Notes: generated from the letters alone by a model not told the origin. A stretch of 45,562 nt of DNA from an uncultured Rhodanobacter sp. (GCA_903827735.1 CAIKJM010000127.1:1-45562); one strand, 5' to 3'. Positions 25,289 to 34,298 are shown, counted from the stretch's first letter. Numbers and translations are program-made.

Positions 25289-28200
25289 TTAGTGGCTACT
25301 ACCCACCGAGCTATTTACCCCGCCAGTAACTCGGCCACCTTGCAGGCGGTTTGCCTGGATCACCGCGTGAGGCGGCAGCGATATCGGCGTACCATCGAGT
25401 CCAGCAACGGCCTGCGAGATGAAGCCGCCACTCCCGTTGCTGAGCCATTCGTACAAAGTACTCGGCCCTAATTGCACTTGCGCAGCCCCCACCTCGGCCT
25501 TAGCAGACCATAAGAGATCAGCGAGACCATCACCATCGTAGTCGGCAATACTGGCCAAGGTGTATCCCGCAGGCACGGGCAGCTCCTGCGTGGATGACAC
25601 GGTGGCGCTGTTCATGTTCCAAATCGTCAGTTGGTTGGCTCCAGGGTTGGTCCAGAACAGCGAGGTCACGCCAGCACCGGCGATGTCGCCTGCGCCAAAC
25701 AGAGTAAAGCCCACCGGGCGGTTGGCGATCTGTGTCGTATCAAAGCTTCCCTGCTGGTTGTTGATGGACAGGTAGACCGTGTTGTTGCTCGGGTTCGGGC
25801 TGGTCCAGACGATGTCGGCAAAACCGTCGCCGTTGACATCCGCTAGCGTCGGTACAAAACCTTTCGGACCGCTGTATACCGCCGACAGCGTAGGAATAAA
25901 CGTGTAATGCGCTCGACCCAGGATATACAGAACTCTAAAGCTGAGCTGTTGCCACTGCACCTGCCCCGTCTGGCCATTTGCCAGAAAAAGTTCATCGGAT
26001 CCGGAGTTGTCGAAATTGCCCGCGCCGGCGATGCTCCATCCCGGTGCATAAGCCGAACCAGCGGCACCTTCGTAGTAGTTGGCGGCGCCGCCATCTCCAT
26101 CCGAAAGCATGATGTACAGCTGATTGCCAGGGCCAGTCAGCGCGAGGCTGTCGATATCGCGTGAAAAGATGCCTTCCGTGGGACTGAAGAAATTACCTAT
26201 GGCGCTGATGGAGTAACCCGCAGGCATTGGCTGCGACACGTTGTTTAAGATTAGCGAACCCTTCATGCCCAGCTGCAGGAAGTTTCCACTACCGGGCTCC
26301 AGCACGGCGATATCGCTGAATCCGTCGCCATCTCCATAATTGGCCGAGGACAGATAATCGGACGGTGCGACGTAGCCGTTCTTGAACGGTGCGTAGAACA
26401 TCGTGACCGCATTCACTAGGTTGGTGGCGTTAATCGTGCCAAGGCCGGTTGCCATGCTATAGCCTGCGCCCGTATTCCACGCCGGATCGAGCTGATCAAT
26501 TCCGCCAGCGCTCAACACGCCATACGATTTGGCGGACTTGCCGTTGTAGCAGTCGTTGGTGCCGGCGTAGCAAGGTTCATCGATCGTACCGACCGTGACG
26601 TTGTTGAACACGCAGTTGGCACCGACCTTTGTGCCGTTGCTGGAATTACAGGCGGTCAGCATCGCGGTATTGGGCGAGTTGACGGTGCCGTATTCCTTGA
26701 CGCCGAGGTTGTAAAGCGCCGGCAGGATGTTGCCGCTCGGCTGGCCCGACGCCTGGTTGATCAACGCCTGCACGCCAGCCATTGCCGGTGCCGCAAACGA
26801 GGTGCCGCCAGCGCTGTTGAACAGCACGTCATCCGGGTTGCCGTAATCGCAGGTGGTGCCACCCTCGCTCGCATCCGACATGCAGTACACCAGCGCATGC
26901 CCGTAAAGGCCGTTAGCCGCGAACAGCGAAACATCGGGCATCTGACGCGCGCCGTAGTTGTTCGACCCGTAGATGCCAACCTGCCACAGCGGCTGGAACC
27001 AATTGTTGCTGGCGCCGCCGCTGCCGCCGCCGGTATTGAGATACTGCTGTCCCGTTGCGCTGTTGCACGCGGTGACGCCGTCGCTGAAACCAAGCAACGT
27101 ATACAGAGTGTTGCTCGCGCAGGAGGTGTTCCAGGTCTGCTCGGGGATGTAGCTCAACGCCGAGCCGTAGAGCGCCGAGTTCGAGGCGCTCCAGTATTGC
27201 GTCTGCTGTTTATAATCGTTGAAATCCGTACCGCCGACGGCCACGTTGTAAGGCGTCGACGCCATCGCATTGACGGCGATGCCTTGATAAGCCGCCGACT
27301 CGTTCTGGTCACAGCCGGCGGACCCCGCATCGCCCGTAGAAACGAAGACCGTCACGCCTTCGGCTGCCGCCTGCGACCACAGGTCACCGGCCTCCTGCAC
27401 CGTACCATCTACGAAGCCGGCCGCTTCGCATTCGCCATAACTCAGGCTGAAGATCGTCGGCATGGGGGCCGAATATCCGCTAAGCAGGTTTGCCGCCGCG
27501 GTGAAACCGCCGAACGTGGCACTCTGGCTGTCGTCGCAGGATGCAAACACGATAGCCGCGTCCGGCGCCGCCGCACCGATCCACTCGGTATCCAGCGCCG
27601 CTTCGCCTTCGTCACCATTCGTGCCCGGGTCCGGGCAGCTGGTATCACCGGCTGCCTGCATCGGGTTGATGTAACTCACCGTTCCCGCGGAGTTGGCCGG
27701 CAGGAAAGCACTGCGGAACATCTGCACGTCCGCCGGCAGCACGTCCGTACGCTCCAGAACAGCGACTGTCTGACCTGCGCCGCGGACGGGAACGCTTCGG
27801 TTCCACAGTGGCGTAACGTTGTAGATGGTGTTGAAATCCTGCGGCGCCACGTCGTACGTTGTCTGCGTATCGACTGTGCCCGGCGGCGTGGTGATCTGTG
27901 GTGCGCCCTTGGCGCGTGCCACGGCTTTCCACTGACCCGACCGTTTGTCGCGCGTCACCGTACCTACATCGGTGTGCTGCGGCTTGGGGAAAAAATTGTT
28001 CAAGGAGGCGGCGCCGAAAACCACCGAAGCCAGCGCCACCGGAATCTCCTGCTCGGTCGCATTGGCAAAGTGGTTTTCGCCGTTCACTGTATAACCGTGC
28101 AGCGAGGTATGGAACGCGTTACCGATCGCGGCGGTATTTCCGGAAAAGCTGAGCCGCATGCCGGTGAGCGATACCGAGGTCACCCGCAGACCCTGCGACT

Positions 28201-28615
28201 GTAGCCACTGTTCAACCTTGGTGATATCCGCTGTCGCAGGACCGAACATCGTGCCAATCTGGGCCGCGGTCAGCCAATGATGGAAATACGGTGAGCTGGG
28301 CGTGGTCAGCTGAGCCAGATAATTCTCGAACTGAGCTTGCTTGGCATCGCTGCGCTTGAGCAGCAGCGTGACGTTACGAATAGTGCGTGTGGCTGGCAAC
28401 AAGCCGGTGTCGTACTTGGCTACTGCCAGCGCTGGCTTGCTGCCTTTGACGATTGAAAGCTTCGACGTATCGATCGCGTCGGTCAGACGCGGCGTATCCG
28501 GTGCATAGTTGGGAACGTTGGCGGCTGACGCGGAGGCGTGCGCCGTTGGCGACAGCATCCCTGCAATTGCCATAGCTGCTCCCGCCAGCCATGGTGAAGG
28601 CCCGTTACTTAACAT
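25289..28615 (-). CDS. Secreted S53 (sedolisin) acid protease with C-terminal FG-GAP/VCBS repeats
   Basis: An 1108-residue exported protein. A signal peptide (MLSNGPSPWLAGAAMAIAGM, cleavage near AHA) leads into a pro-kumamolisin activation domain (about 60-230: FENYLAQLTTPSSPYFHHWLTAAQIGTMFGP) and a peptidase domain. The S53 triad is visible: GEAALDTEW gives Glu338 and Asp342, STGDAGS the oxyanion Asp429, and GGTSFAAP the nucleophile Ser606 (SGTS is here GGTS). From about 790 to 1090 there are five FG-GAP/VCBS-type units with DGDGFSDIAVLE, NFDNSGSDELFLA, DVNGDGFADIVW, DIAGAGVTSLFW and DYDGDGLADLLW. Several Cys pairs suggest disulfides. Family enzymes digest protein at low pH. The ATG at 28615 has GGGGA eight bases before it; a longer frame lacks this and would hide the signal peptide. 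Confidence 0.93.
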   Translation of the reverse strand: MLSNGPSPWLAGAAMAIAGMLSPTAHASASAANVPNYAPDTPRLTDAIDTSKLSIVKGSKPALAVAKYDTGLLPATRTIRNVTLLLKRSDAKQAQFENYLAQLTTPSSPYFHHWLTAAQIGTMFGPATADITKVEQWLQSQGLRVTSVSLTGMRLSFSGNTAAIGNAFHTSLHGYTVNGENHFANATEQEIPVALASVVFGAASLNNFFPKPQHTDVGTVTRDKRSGQWKAVARAKGAPQITTPPGTVDTQTTYDVAPQDFNTIYNVTPLWNRSVPVRGAGQTVAVLERTDVLPADVQMFRSAFLPANSAGTVSYINPMQAAGDTSCPDPGTNGDEGEAALDTEWIGAAAPDAAIVFASCDDSQSATFGGFTAAANLLSGYSAPMPTIFSLSYGECEAAGFVDGTVQEAGDLWSQAAAEGVTVFVSTGDAGSAGCDQNESAAYQGIAVNAMASTPYNVAVGGTDFNDYKQQTQYWSASNSALYGSALSYIPEQTWNTSCASNTLYTLLGFSDGVTACNSATGQQYLNTGGGSGGASNNWFQPLWQVGIYGSNNYGARQMPDVSLFAANGLYGHALVYCMSDASEGGTTCDYGNPDDVLFNSAGGTSFAAPAMAGVQALINQASGQPSGNILPALYNLGVKEYGTVNSPNTAMLTACNSSNGTKVGANCVFNNVTVGTIDEPCYAGTNDCYNGKSAKSYGVLSAGGIDQLDPAWNTGAGYSMATGLGTINATNLVNAVTMFYAPFKNGYVAPSDYLSSANYGDGDGFSDIAVLEPGSGNFLQLGMKGSLILNNVSQPMPAGYSISAIGNFFSPTEGIFSRDIDSLALTGPGNQLYIMLSDGDGGAANYYEGAAGSAYAPGWSIAGAGNFDNSGSDELFLANGQTGQVQWQQLSFRVLYILGRAHYTFIPTLSAVYSGPKGFVPTLADVNGDGFADIVWTSPNPSNNTVYLSINNQQGSFDTTQIANRPVGFTLFGAGDIAGAGVTSLFWTNPGANQLTIWNMNSATVSSTQELPVPAGYTLASIADYDGDGLADLLWSAKAEVGAAQVQLGPSTLYEWLSNGSGGFISQAVAGLDGTPISLPPHAVIQANRLQGGRVTGGVNSSVGSSH

Positions 28616-28789
28616 TATGAAATCCCCAATCGAAATCGTGCGATGAAATAGAGTCCTGACTTTCCCCGTCGAAAAATTCCTGCTTTCTGAAACGTACGCG
28701 CCGTTGACGCACGGGCGAACGCTCTCGAGCTTAGGTGAGCCAGCCGCGTTAGTCACACACGGTTTTATGATCGTAAACTCACCGAAATC

Positions 28790-28799
28790 TCACCGGTGA
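28790..28799. promoter_or_regulatory. TCACCGGTGA palindrome upstream of the hybrid kinase
   Basis: A perfect 10-bp palindrome, with a second CTCACCG half 11 bases upstream, lies 47 bases before the kinase start and about 175 bases from the divergent protease start. It could be a binding site, but ten-base palindromes occur by chance. Confidence 0.25.
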
Positions 28800-28845
28800 T
28801 TCAGCCATCCAAACGCGCTGATTTTCCGCCCGGTCCGGACCGTCC

Positions 28846-30693
28846 ATGAGGGTAGCTAAGAACATGTTTCAGCGACTTCAAGCCTGGGTTAACCGCATCC
28901 CGATCGATGATCCGGTCGATCGCCGCAACGGCGTTTTCATGCAGTGGCTACTGCTGTTCGAAGGCCTCCGTATGCCGCTGAACAAGATCTACCTGCTGCT
29001 TTTCAACTGGAACTATATGGAGAGCACGCTTTACGACACGGCGCGCACCGGACCACGCGTGGCCATCACCATCGACTTGGCCACCGACGCCGCCATGACG
29101 GCAGCACCCTGGATCGGCATCTGGCTGATTCGCCGCGGTCGCTTTCGCCCGGCGGTGGCTCTCTATGTCGGCGTGGTCTTGGCATCAGCCGCACTCGCAT
29201 ACGGTGCCTTCGGTTATCACGAGAATTTCGTCGACCTGACCCTGGTAGTGATATTGACGATCAGTGGACTGATGCTCGGCCGGCGCGCCCTATGGACGAC
29301 TTATGGGGTGCTAGCCCTGGTTTTTGCCATCGGCGTGATTCCACCGCAGATCTTTAGCGACATCCGCCTCTGGCGACTCGCTGTCGAAACCTATGTCGCT
29401 TTCCCCGGTCGCGCACTGATGAGCTATCTGCTGATAGCCATCGTTATCGATCGAAGTATCAACGCGCTGCGCGAAAGTCTGGACGAATCCAATGCGCATC
29501 GGCGTGAGCTCAAGCGCGAGATTGCCGAGCGCAAACGCACGCAGGAGCAACTGCTGCACGCCCAGAAAATGGACGCTGTGGGTAAGCTGGCCAGCGGTAT
29601 CGCTCACGATATGAACAACGTGCTCGGCATTATTCTTGGATTCGCGATGGAACGCGATCGCCTCAATCCGGATATGCCTTACGACGAGGATACACGGGCC
29701 ATGGCCGACGCATTGGAAGGAGTAGAACTTGCCGCGCGTCGTGGAGCCGCCGTATGCAGCAAGCTGCTCAATTTTAGCCGGCACGACGTGACCCATACCG
29801 AAACTTTCAACGCGGTGTCGGCGCTGCGCGACATCCAGCCGCTGCTTCGACAGCTGCTGCCGCCCGCGGTGCAACTGATCCTCGATACGCCGCCCGAAGA
29901 ACTCCTGATCCGTTTCGACCGCAGCCAGTTCGAACTAGCATTGCTAAATCTCGCATCGAACGCACGCGATGCGATGCCCGGCGGCGGTCGCTGCAAGATC
30001 GCGCTAACCTCGCAGGACGCCACAAGCGTTATTTTATCGATTGAGGATTCCGGCACCGGCATGTCGGGCGAACTTCTGCATCGCATCTTCGAACCGTTTT
30101 TCACCACCAAAGCCGTTGATCAAGGTACCGGTTTAGGACTCAGCGTCGTCTACAGCCTGGTCAATCGCGCCGGAGGCGATATCAGCGTGCGCAGTACCGT
30201 TGGGGTCGGCACCACGTTTTTCATCGAGCTGCCAATGGCCGAGGCCGCCTCGGTGCAAGCACCCGTGATGCCCCCCGCAGGTCGCGTGCGCGTGTGGTTA
30301 ATCGACGACGACGACAGCCTGCGCGGCGTACTCGTCGCTGCACTGGAAAAAGCAGGCTGCGAGGTGAGTGAAGCCGCCAGCGGTGCCGAAACGGACCGGT
30401 TGGTTGAGAACATGATGCATCCACCGCACGTGCTGGTCTGCGATTACCGCATGGCCGATACCGACGGCGCGTCGCTGCTGCGCCGTCTGCGCCACACGCT
30501 CCACGCGGTACCCGCCATTCTGATTTCGGCCTATCTGGAAAAAGATGGCTCACTCCCCGGGCTGGAAGACAAGCACAGCGAGCGTCTACCGAAGCCGTTC
30601 TCTCCATCGACGCTGCTCGAGCGCATCTTCGCCGCCGTAAGCCGTGAGCGAGCGGACGGAATCGACCAAAATCAGCTCATCGCCAGCAGATAA
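28846..30693 (+). CDS. Membrane-bound hybrid histidine kinase with receiver domain
   Basis: A 615-residue inner-membrane sensor. About five or six hydrophobic segments occupy residues 30-205, without any extracellular sensor loop of note; a coiled coil (HRRELKREIAERKRTQEQLL) leads to the H-box LASGIAHDMNNVLGII with His254. The ATPase domain has NLASNARDAMP, DSGTGM and GTGLGLS. A receiver domain follows: VWLIDDDDSLR, phospho-acceptor Asp533 in VLVCDYRM, and LPKPFS. It faces the OmpR-type regulator at 31367 tail to tail with a 22-bp overlap of coding ends. An ATG at 28864 is an alternative start. The stimulus is unknown. Confidence 0.9.
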   Translation: MRVAKNMFQRLQAWVNRIPIDDPVDRRNGVFMQWLLLFEGLRMPLNKIYLLLFNWNYMESTLYDTARTGPRVAITIDLATDAAMTAAPWIGIWLIRRGRFRPAVALYVGVVLASAALAYGAFGYHENFVDLTLVVILTISGLMLGRRALWTTYGVLALVFAIGVIPPQIFSDIRLWRLAVETYVAFPGRALMSYLLIAIVIDRSINALRESLDESNAHRRELKREIAERKRTQEQLLHAQKMDAVGKLASGIAHDMNNVLGIILGFAMERDRLNPDMPYDEDTRAMADALEGVELAARRGAAVCSKLLNFSRHDVTHTETFNAVSALRDIQPLLRQLLPPAVQLILDTPPEELLIRFDRSQFELALLNLASNARDAMPGGGRCKIALTSQDATSVILSIEDSGTGMSGELLHRIFEPFFTTKAVDQGTGLGLSVVYSLVNRAGGDISVRSTVGVGTTFFIELPMAEAASVQAPVMPPAGRVRVWLIDDDDSLRGVLVAALEKAGCEVSEAASGAETDRLVENMMHPPHVLVCDYRMADTDGASLLRRLRHTLHAVPAILISAYLEKDGSLPGLEDKHSERLPKPFSPSTLLERIFAAVSRERADGIDQNQLIASR

Positions 30694-31367
30694 CCCTGCC
30701 CGTGCACGGCGTTGAGCGGCAGCGGCTCGCCAACGGCGGCAAGCACCTTTCGGCGCAGGCGATGAATCAACGAGTCAAGCCGATGGGGATCGAAGGCATG
30801 GATGTCGTCGGTGATAGCCCGGATCAGCACATCGCGCACAACGACCTGATTGGGCTGCTTCATCAATTCTTCCAGCAGGCGTCGCTCGGTCTTGCTCAGG
30901 ATTACCCGGCCGCCTGACGGCGACATCAGCAGCCAGTCGTCCGAATCCAGCTTCCACGCGCCAGCCGGCGGCGCGGTCGACGGCGACGAGCCGAGCCGAC
31001 GCGCCACGCTGTACAGCGTAGCGACCAGTACGTCGATTTCCACCGGTTTGGAAAGGTACGCGTCCGCGCCTTCGCTGAGACCGCGAACGCGATCAATATT
31101 CTCCGACCGTCCCGTCAACATCACGATGCCGATGTCGGAAAACTGTGCGCGAAGGGTGCGCGTCACCTCAAAGCCGTCGTGATCGGGAAGACCTATATCC
31201 AGCAATACGATGTCCGGCTTCCGTTGCTCAATGGCACGCGCCATATCGTCGATATGCCCGATGGCCATGACCTCGAAACCGAACTGCGTAAGACGCGGCG
31301 TCAGCACCCTGTCCCGCAATAACTCATCGTCGTCGATCAGAAGCAGGCGCAGGGTTTCGGCAGGCAT
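30672..31367 (-). CDS. OmpR/PhoB-type response regulator
   Basis: A 231-residue regulator. The receiver has LLLIDDDELLRD, phospho-acceptor Asp57 in VLLDIGLPDHDG, Thr in VMLTGR and Lys in LSKP. A winged helix follows from about 140 (VILSKTERRLLEELMKQPNQVVVRDVLIRAI), ending in LDSLIHRLRRKV and VHGQGYLLA. It converges on the hybrid kinase gene and its last seven codons overlap that gene's on the other strand. It could be the kinase's output, but being on the opposite strand it is not co-transcribed, so pairing is inference. Confidence 0.92.
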   Translation of the reverse strand: MPAETLRLLLIDDDELLRDRVLTPRLTQFGFEVMAIGHIDDMARAIEQRKPDIVLLDIGLPDHDGFEVTRTLRAQFSDIGIVMLTGRSENIDRVRGLSEGADAYLSKPVEIDVLVATLYSVARRLGSSPSTAPPAGAWKLDSDDWLLMSPSGGRVILSKTERRLLEELMKQPNQVVVRDVLIRAITDDIHAFDPHRLDSLIHRLRRKVLAAVGEPLPLNAVHGQGYLLAMS

Positions 31368-31713
31368 GGATCAACTTGGCAAGGCGGTGGCAGGTTCGTT
31401 TCCAAACCATAACCCATAAACGGGCTGTCTTCGCGGCCTAAATGAACCTCACCACCGATCATTCCATGATGAGCCACCTTGGCGACCTCTCGCGTACCTC
31501 TAGGGGTGCCGAAGGAGGCATGAACTGCGAGTCTCTGGCCAGCAACCCGGAGGTCAAGAAGCGATGCGAAAGACTAGTCGTTTGAGCAATCCAGGCCGCT
31601 GCAGTGCGGCAAGCTGCTGGCCCGACTTTGTGTCAGATTCCCCTGGTCCGGCTCTCGGGATCGGTAGGGTCGCCCCGCGCTCCGGCATCCACCAATCAAA
31701 GGGGTCGTCTTTC
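31368..31713. other. 346-bp gap between response regulator and SRPBCC gene
   Basis: This gap must hold two divergent promoters. I see no convincing palindrome, riboswitch-like fold or terminator. An AAGGAGG at 31513 stands only one base before an ATG that opens a 21-codon frame, too close for efficient initiation. Otherwise I see nothing to annotate. Confidence 0.4.
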
Positions 31714-32241
31714 ATGAAAAGATTTCACAAGATTGCGTTTGTCGCGCTCGTGGCGCTGCCGGGTATTAGCTTGGCTGCCGCGCCGGTGCTCAAGGTCAGC
31801 AAAAGCGTGCTCATCCACGCAATACCGGATGCGGTGTGGGCCAAGGCCAAAGACTTTGGCGGCCTCAATACCTGGCACCCGGCGGTCGCCAAGGACGAAA
31901 TCGTCGCCGGAACAGATAACCAGCCCGGCGCGGAGCGCGAGCTCACGCTCGGCGACGGCGGCAAGGTCCACGAAAAGCTGGTTGCGTTCAACGACCAGGG
32001 CCACCAGTTCAAATATGTCATTCTCGATGGCGTGCTGCCAGTGACCTCATACACGTCGACCTTCCGAGTCGTCGCCGTCGGCAAGGACAGCGCCAAGGTC
32101 ACCTGGTCGGGCACCTTCAAACGGAAGGACATCGGCCCCAAACCGGCCGACGACGCCAATGACGCGACCGCCACGAAAGTGATCAGCGGCGTGTACCAGA
32201 CCGGTCTGGACAACCTGAAGAAGGTGGTTGAGACCCCGTAA
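31714..32241 (+). CDS. Exported SRPBCC (START-like) family protein
   Basis: A 175-residue protein with a signal peptide (MKRFHKIAFVALVALPGISLAAA) and one SRPBCC domain: KVSKSVLIHAIPDAVWAKAKDFGGLNTWHPAV at the start and a final TKVISGVYQTGLDNLKKVVE helix. The fold forms a deep hydrophobic pocket; related proteins are polyketide cyclases or lipid carriers. A periplasmic version probably binds a small hydrophobic ligand. AAGGGG lies about nine bases before the ATG, so the longer frame from 31564 is rejected. A very strong terminator follows. Confidence 0.85.
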   Translation: MKRFHKIAFVALVALPGISLAAAPVLKVSKSVLIHAIPDAVWAKAKDFGGLNTWHPAVAKDEIVAGTDNQPGAERELTLGDGGKVHEKLVAFNDQGHQFKYVILDGVLPVTSYTSTFRVVAVGKDSAKVTWSGTFKRKDIGPKPADDANDATATKVISGVYQTGLDNLKKVVETP

Positions 32242-32281
32242 GACAGACTGCTGGTCAAAACCGGTAAGCAAATGAACTGGG

Positions 32282-32315
32282 CCCACCGACGGCTACGAGC
32301 GTCGGTGGGTTTTTT
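32282..32315 (+). terminator. Rho-independent terminator of the SRPBCC gene
   Basis: CCCACCGACG and CGTCGGTGGG form a perfect 10-bp stem with an eight-base loop, then six T. It lies 40 bases past the stop. Confidence 0.95.
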
Positions 32316-32371
32316 ACGATCAGGATAAGGCCGTCTAGCGTGACTGGACGGCCGATGAAAACCGCAGCCGG

Positions 32372-32593
32372 TCAGGCCGCTTCCGTCCACACCGTTTCGA
32401 TATCGCTTTTGACCGCGCTGTCCACGCCTTCGGTGGAAACGCCGAGCATGTCGTGCACCAACCCATGGCGGATGCCGGCAAACTCGCCTTTCAGTCGATA
32501 CGTCGCCGTCCAGTTGACCCGGCCAGAGCTGCCCGGATGGTGGTCGCCTTCGTAGGTGTAGCCGTTGCTGGTTTTGCCGGCGACGTTGCTCAT
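32372..32593 (-). CDS. Small protein, 73 aa, third member of the local small-protein set
   Basis: The protein begins MSNVAGKTSNGYTYEGDHHP, continues with a NWTATYRLKGEFAG strand pair and ends in a helix TEGVDSAVKSDIETVW. Its length, MSN start, Gly-rich first turn, Tyr-rich strands and final amphipathic helix match the two small genes at 11949 and 12192. GAGG stands eight bases upstream of the ATG at 32593. A longer frame extends to 32845 without a ribosome site. Function is not known to me. Confidence 0.7.
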   Translation of the reverse strand: MSNVAGKTSNGYTYEGDHHPGSSGRVNWTATYRLKGEFAGIRHGLVHDMLGVSTEGVDSAVKSDIETVWTEAA

Positions 32594-32889
32594 GACGGAT
32601 ACCTCTGAGCAGGAGGAGAGCCTGAGCATAGACCCTTGCTGCCTACGTGGGGGAACCGCGAAACGGTCCGTATCGGACGAAGCATTGCGCGACCCCTTGG
32701 CAATGAGCTCCAAACCTTCTCTGGTGTGGGCACGCAGCTGCCGCGTTTTATCCGCTATCCGCGCGCGCTGAGCGCGCTGCGGCTGATCAACGAAACAACC
32801 GCCGGCGCTGAACGCGCCTCTTGCCAGCATCCCTAACGGACACATCCCAATCGCTCATTATCGAAAGCATTCCAGAGGAACCTCCGACC

Positions 32890-33300
32890 ATGCAACTGAT
32901 CCGCAACGGCTCGCAACCTTCAGCCAAGGGACCCGAGCAATATTTCACCGGCACCGTGCGCATCGACATGCCGTTCAAGGGCGACGGCAACGCGACGATT
33001 TCCGGCGGCATCGTCACCTTCGAACCCGGCGCGCGCAGTGCCTGGCACACTCACCCCGCCGGGCAGATCCTGATCGTCACGGCAGGCAAAGGCTGGACGC
33101 AGTGCGAGGGCGAGCCCATCGTCGAGATCAACGCCGGCGACATCATCGTCTGCCCGCACGGCCACAAGCACTGGCACGGCGCCACGCCCACCACGTCGAT
33201 GACGCATATCGCCGTGCAGGAGTCGCTGGATGGCAAGGCGGTCGATTGGCTGGAGAAAGTCACCGACGAGGACTATCTGGCGGGTCCCGCGTCCCACTAA
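32890..33300 (+). CDS. Single-domain cupin, close relative of Mn-dependent hydroxynitrile lyase (GtHNL type)
   Basis: A 136-residue cupin. Metal ligands read His53, His55 (WHTHP), Gln59 and His94 (HKHWHG), and His106 and Gln110 follow in MTHIAVQE. From memory, these are exactly the numbered residues that bind Mn or line the pocket of the Granulicella tundricola hydroxynitrile lyase, and the flanks (YFTGTVRID, FEPGARSAWHTHP, LDGKAVDWLEKVTDE) are closely alike. So the protein may cleave or form cyanohydrins in vitro; its natural role is open, and many such cupins are annotated only as carboxymuconolactone decarboxylase-like. The start at 32890 is fixed by this numbering and by GAGGA upstream. 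It stands alone, divergent from the small protein at 32593. Confidence 0.88.
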   Translation: MQLIRNGSQPSAKGPEQYFTGTVRIDMPFKGDGNATISGGIVTFEPGARSAWHTHPAGQILIVTAGKGWTQCEGEPIVEINAGDIIVCPHGHKHWHGATPTTSMTHIAVQESLDGKAVDWLEKVTDEDYLAGPASH

Positions 33301-33310
33301 ATGCCGTATC

Positions 33311-33366
33311 GACGAAACCCGGCCGCGTTTGCTTCGACGGATGAAGCGATCGCGGCCCGTTTCGTC
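33311..33366. repeat. Long bulged hairpin downstream of the cupin gene
   Basis: GACGAAAC...GGCCGCG pairs with CGCGGCC...GTTTCGTC with one bulge (about 15 pairs), and a second GCTTC/GAAGC stem sits inside the loop. It starts 11 bases past the cupin stop. With no T-run after it, it is either a rho-assisted terminator or an mRNA 3'-end stabiliser. Confidence 0.6.
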
Positions 33367-33452
33367 CTGGGCGCCCACTTCAGGGAGAATGGGCAGCACG
33401 CGCGCAGTGCCAGCGCACGCATCCTCCGCCACTGGACGACACGTCTCTCCGC

Positions 33453-34298
33453 ATGAGCCTCGACCCCGCACGCCCTGCCACCGTCAATGCCTTCGCTTCG
33501 CTGCGCGCCGGCCTCAAGATCGCCGCGATCCTGCTGGCGAGTGCCGTGCTAATGCCGCCGCAGTGGCTGTTGATGCGCCTCACCCGCGGACGCGCGTCCT
33601 TCGTACTGCCGCGGCTATGGTTTACTTGCCTGCGCCGCGCGATGGGTCTGCGGTTGAAGATCGTCGGCACACCGCGCGACAAGGGCGGCACGCTGTTTGT
33701 CGGAAACCACATTTCGCATTACGACATCGTGCTGCTGGGAAGCATCCTGCGCGCACGCTTCATCGCTAAGGATGAGATGGAAAGCTGGCCCGGCGTGCGT
33801 TTTATTGGTGGCCTGGGGCAAACGGTGTTCATCAGCCGACGCCGGCAGGATACCGCCAGCGTGGCGGCCGCGATCGCCGCGCAGATGCGCCCGGATCACG
33901 ACCTTGTGCTGTTCGCCGAAGGCACCACCTCATCCGGCGAACAGGTCGCGCCGTTCAAGTCGAGCCTGCTCGCGCCGTTCCTCGGTCCGCAGGCCGCCGC
34001 ACAGGCGTGGCAGCTGCAGCCGTTTACCCTGGACATCGTATCCGTCGACGGCCGAGTCTTATCCGCTGGCGGCGATCGCGACGGCTACGCCTTTTACGGT
34101 GGCATGGAAGCCGGCCCGCACGTCAGCCGGTTTTTTCGCACATCCGGCGCGCGGGTGCGCGTGACCTTCCACGAACCGATCGCCATTCCGCCCGGCACAG
34201 ACCGCAAGGCACTGGCGCTTCGGGTGCATGACATCGTGGCGGCGGGCCTTGCTTCCCACTCCGCAAGGCCAAAGGATGCAGAAATCGCATCTGCGTAA
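33453..34298 (+). CDS. 1-acyl-glycerol-3-phosphate acyltransferase (PlsC family)
   Basis: A 281-residue membrane-associated acyltransferase. One hydrophobic helix at about residues 20-41 anchors it; the HX4D catalytic motif is NHISHYD (His86, Asp91). VFISRRR and FAEGTTSSG are the acceptor-binding motifs II and III. It probably transfers an acyl chain to lysophosphatidate or, as the length and RRR motif also allow, to a lyso-ornithine lipid (OlsA type). No OlsB partner lies in the window. The C-terminal 70 residues are hydrophilic. Confidence 0.9.
   Translation: MSLDPARPATVNAFASLRAGLKIAAILLASAVLMPPQWLLMRLTRGRASFVLPRLWFTCLRRAMGLRLKIVGTPRDKGGTLFVGNHISHYDIVLLGSILRARFIAKDEMESWPGVRFIGGLGQTVFISRRRQDTASVAAAIAAQMRPDHDLVLFAEGTTSSGEQVAPFKSSLLAPFLGPQAAAQAWQLQPFTLDIVSVDGRVLSAGGDRDGYAFYGGMEAGPHVSRFFRTSGARVRVTFHEPIAIPPGTDRKALALRVHDIVAAGLASHSARPKDAEIASA

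Noticed and set aside
26897..28204. Open frame of 435 codons antisense to the S53 protease
   Set aside because: The protease frame carries a catalytic triad and signal peptide; the antisense product has biased composition and no motif.
31520..31585. 21-codon leader frame with AAGGAGG before the SRPBCC gene
   Set aside because: The ribosome site is only one base from the ATG, and the peptide has no attenuation-like codon run or adjoining terminator fold.
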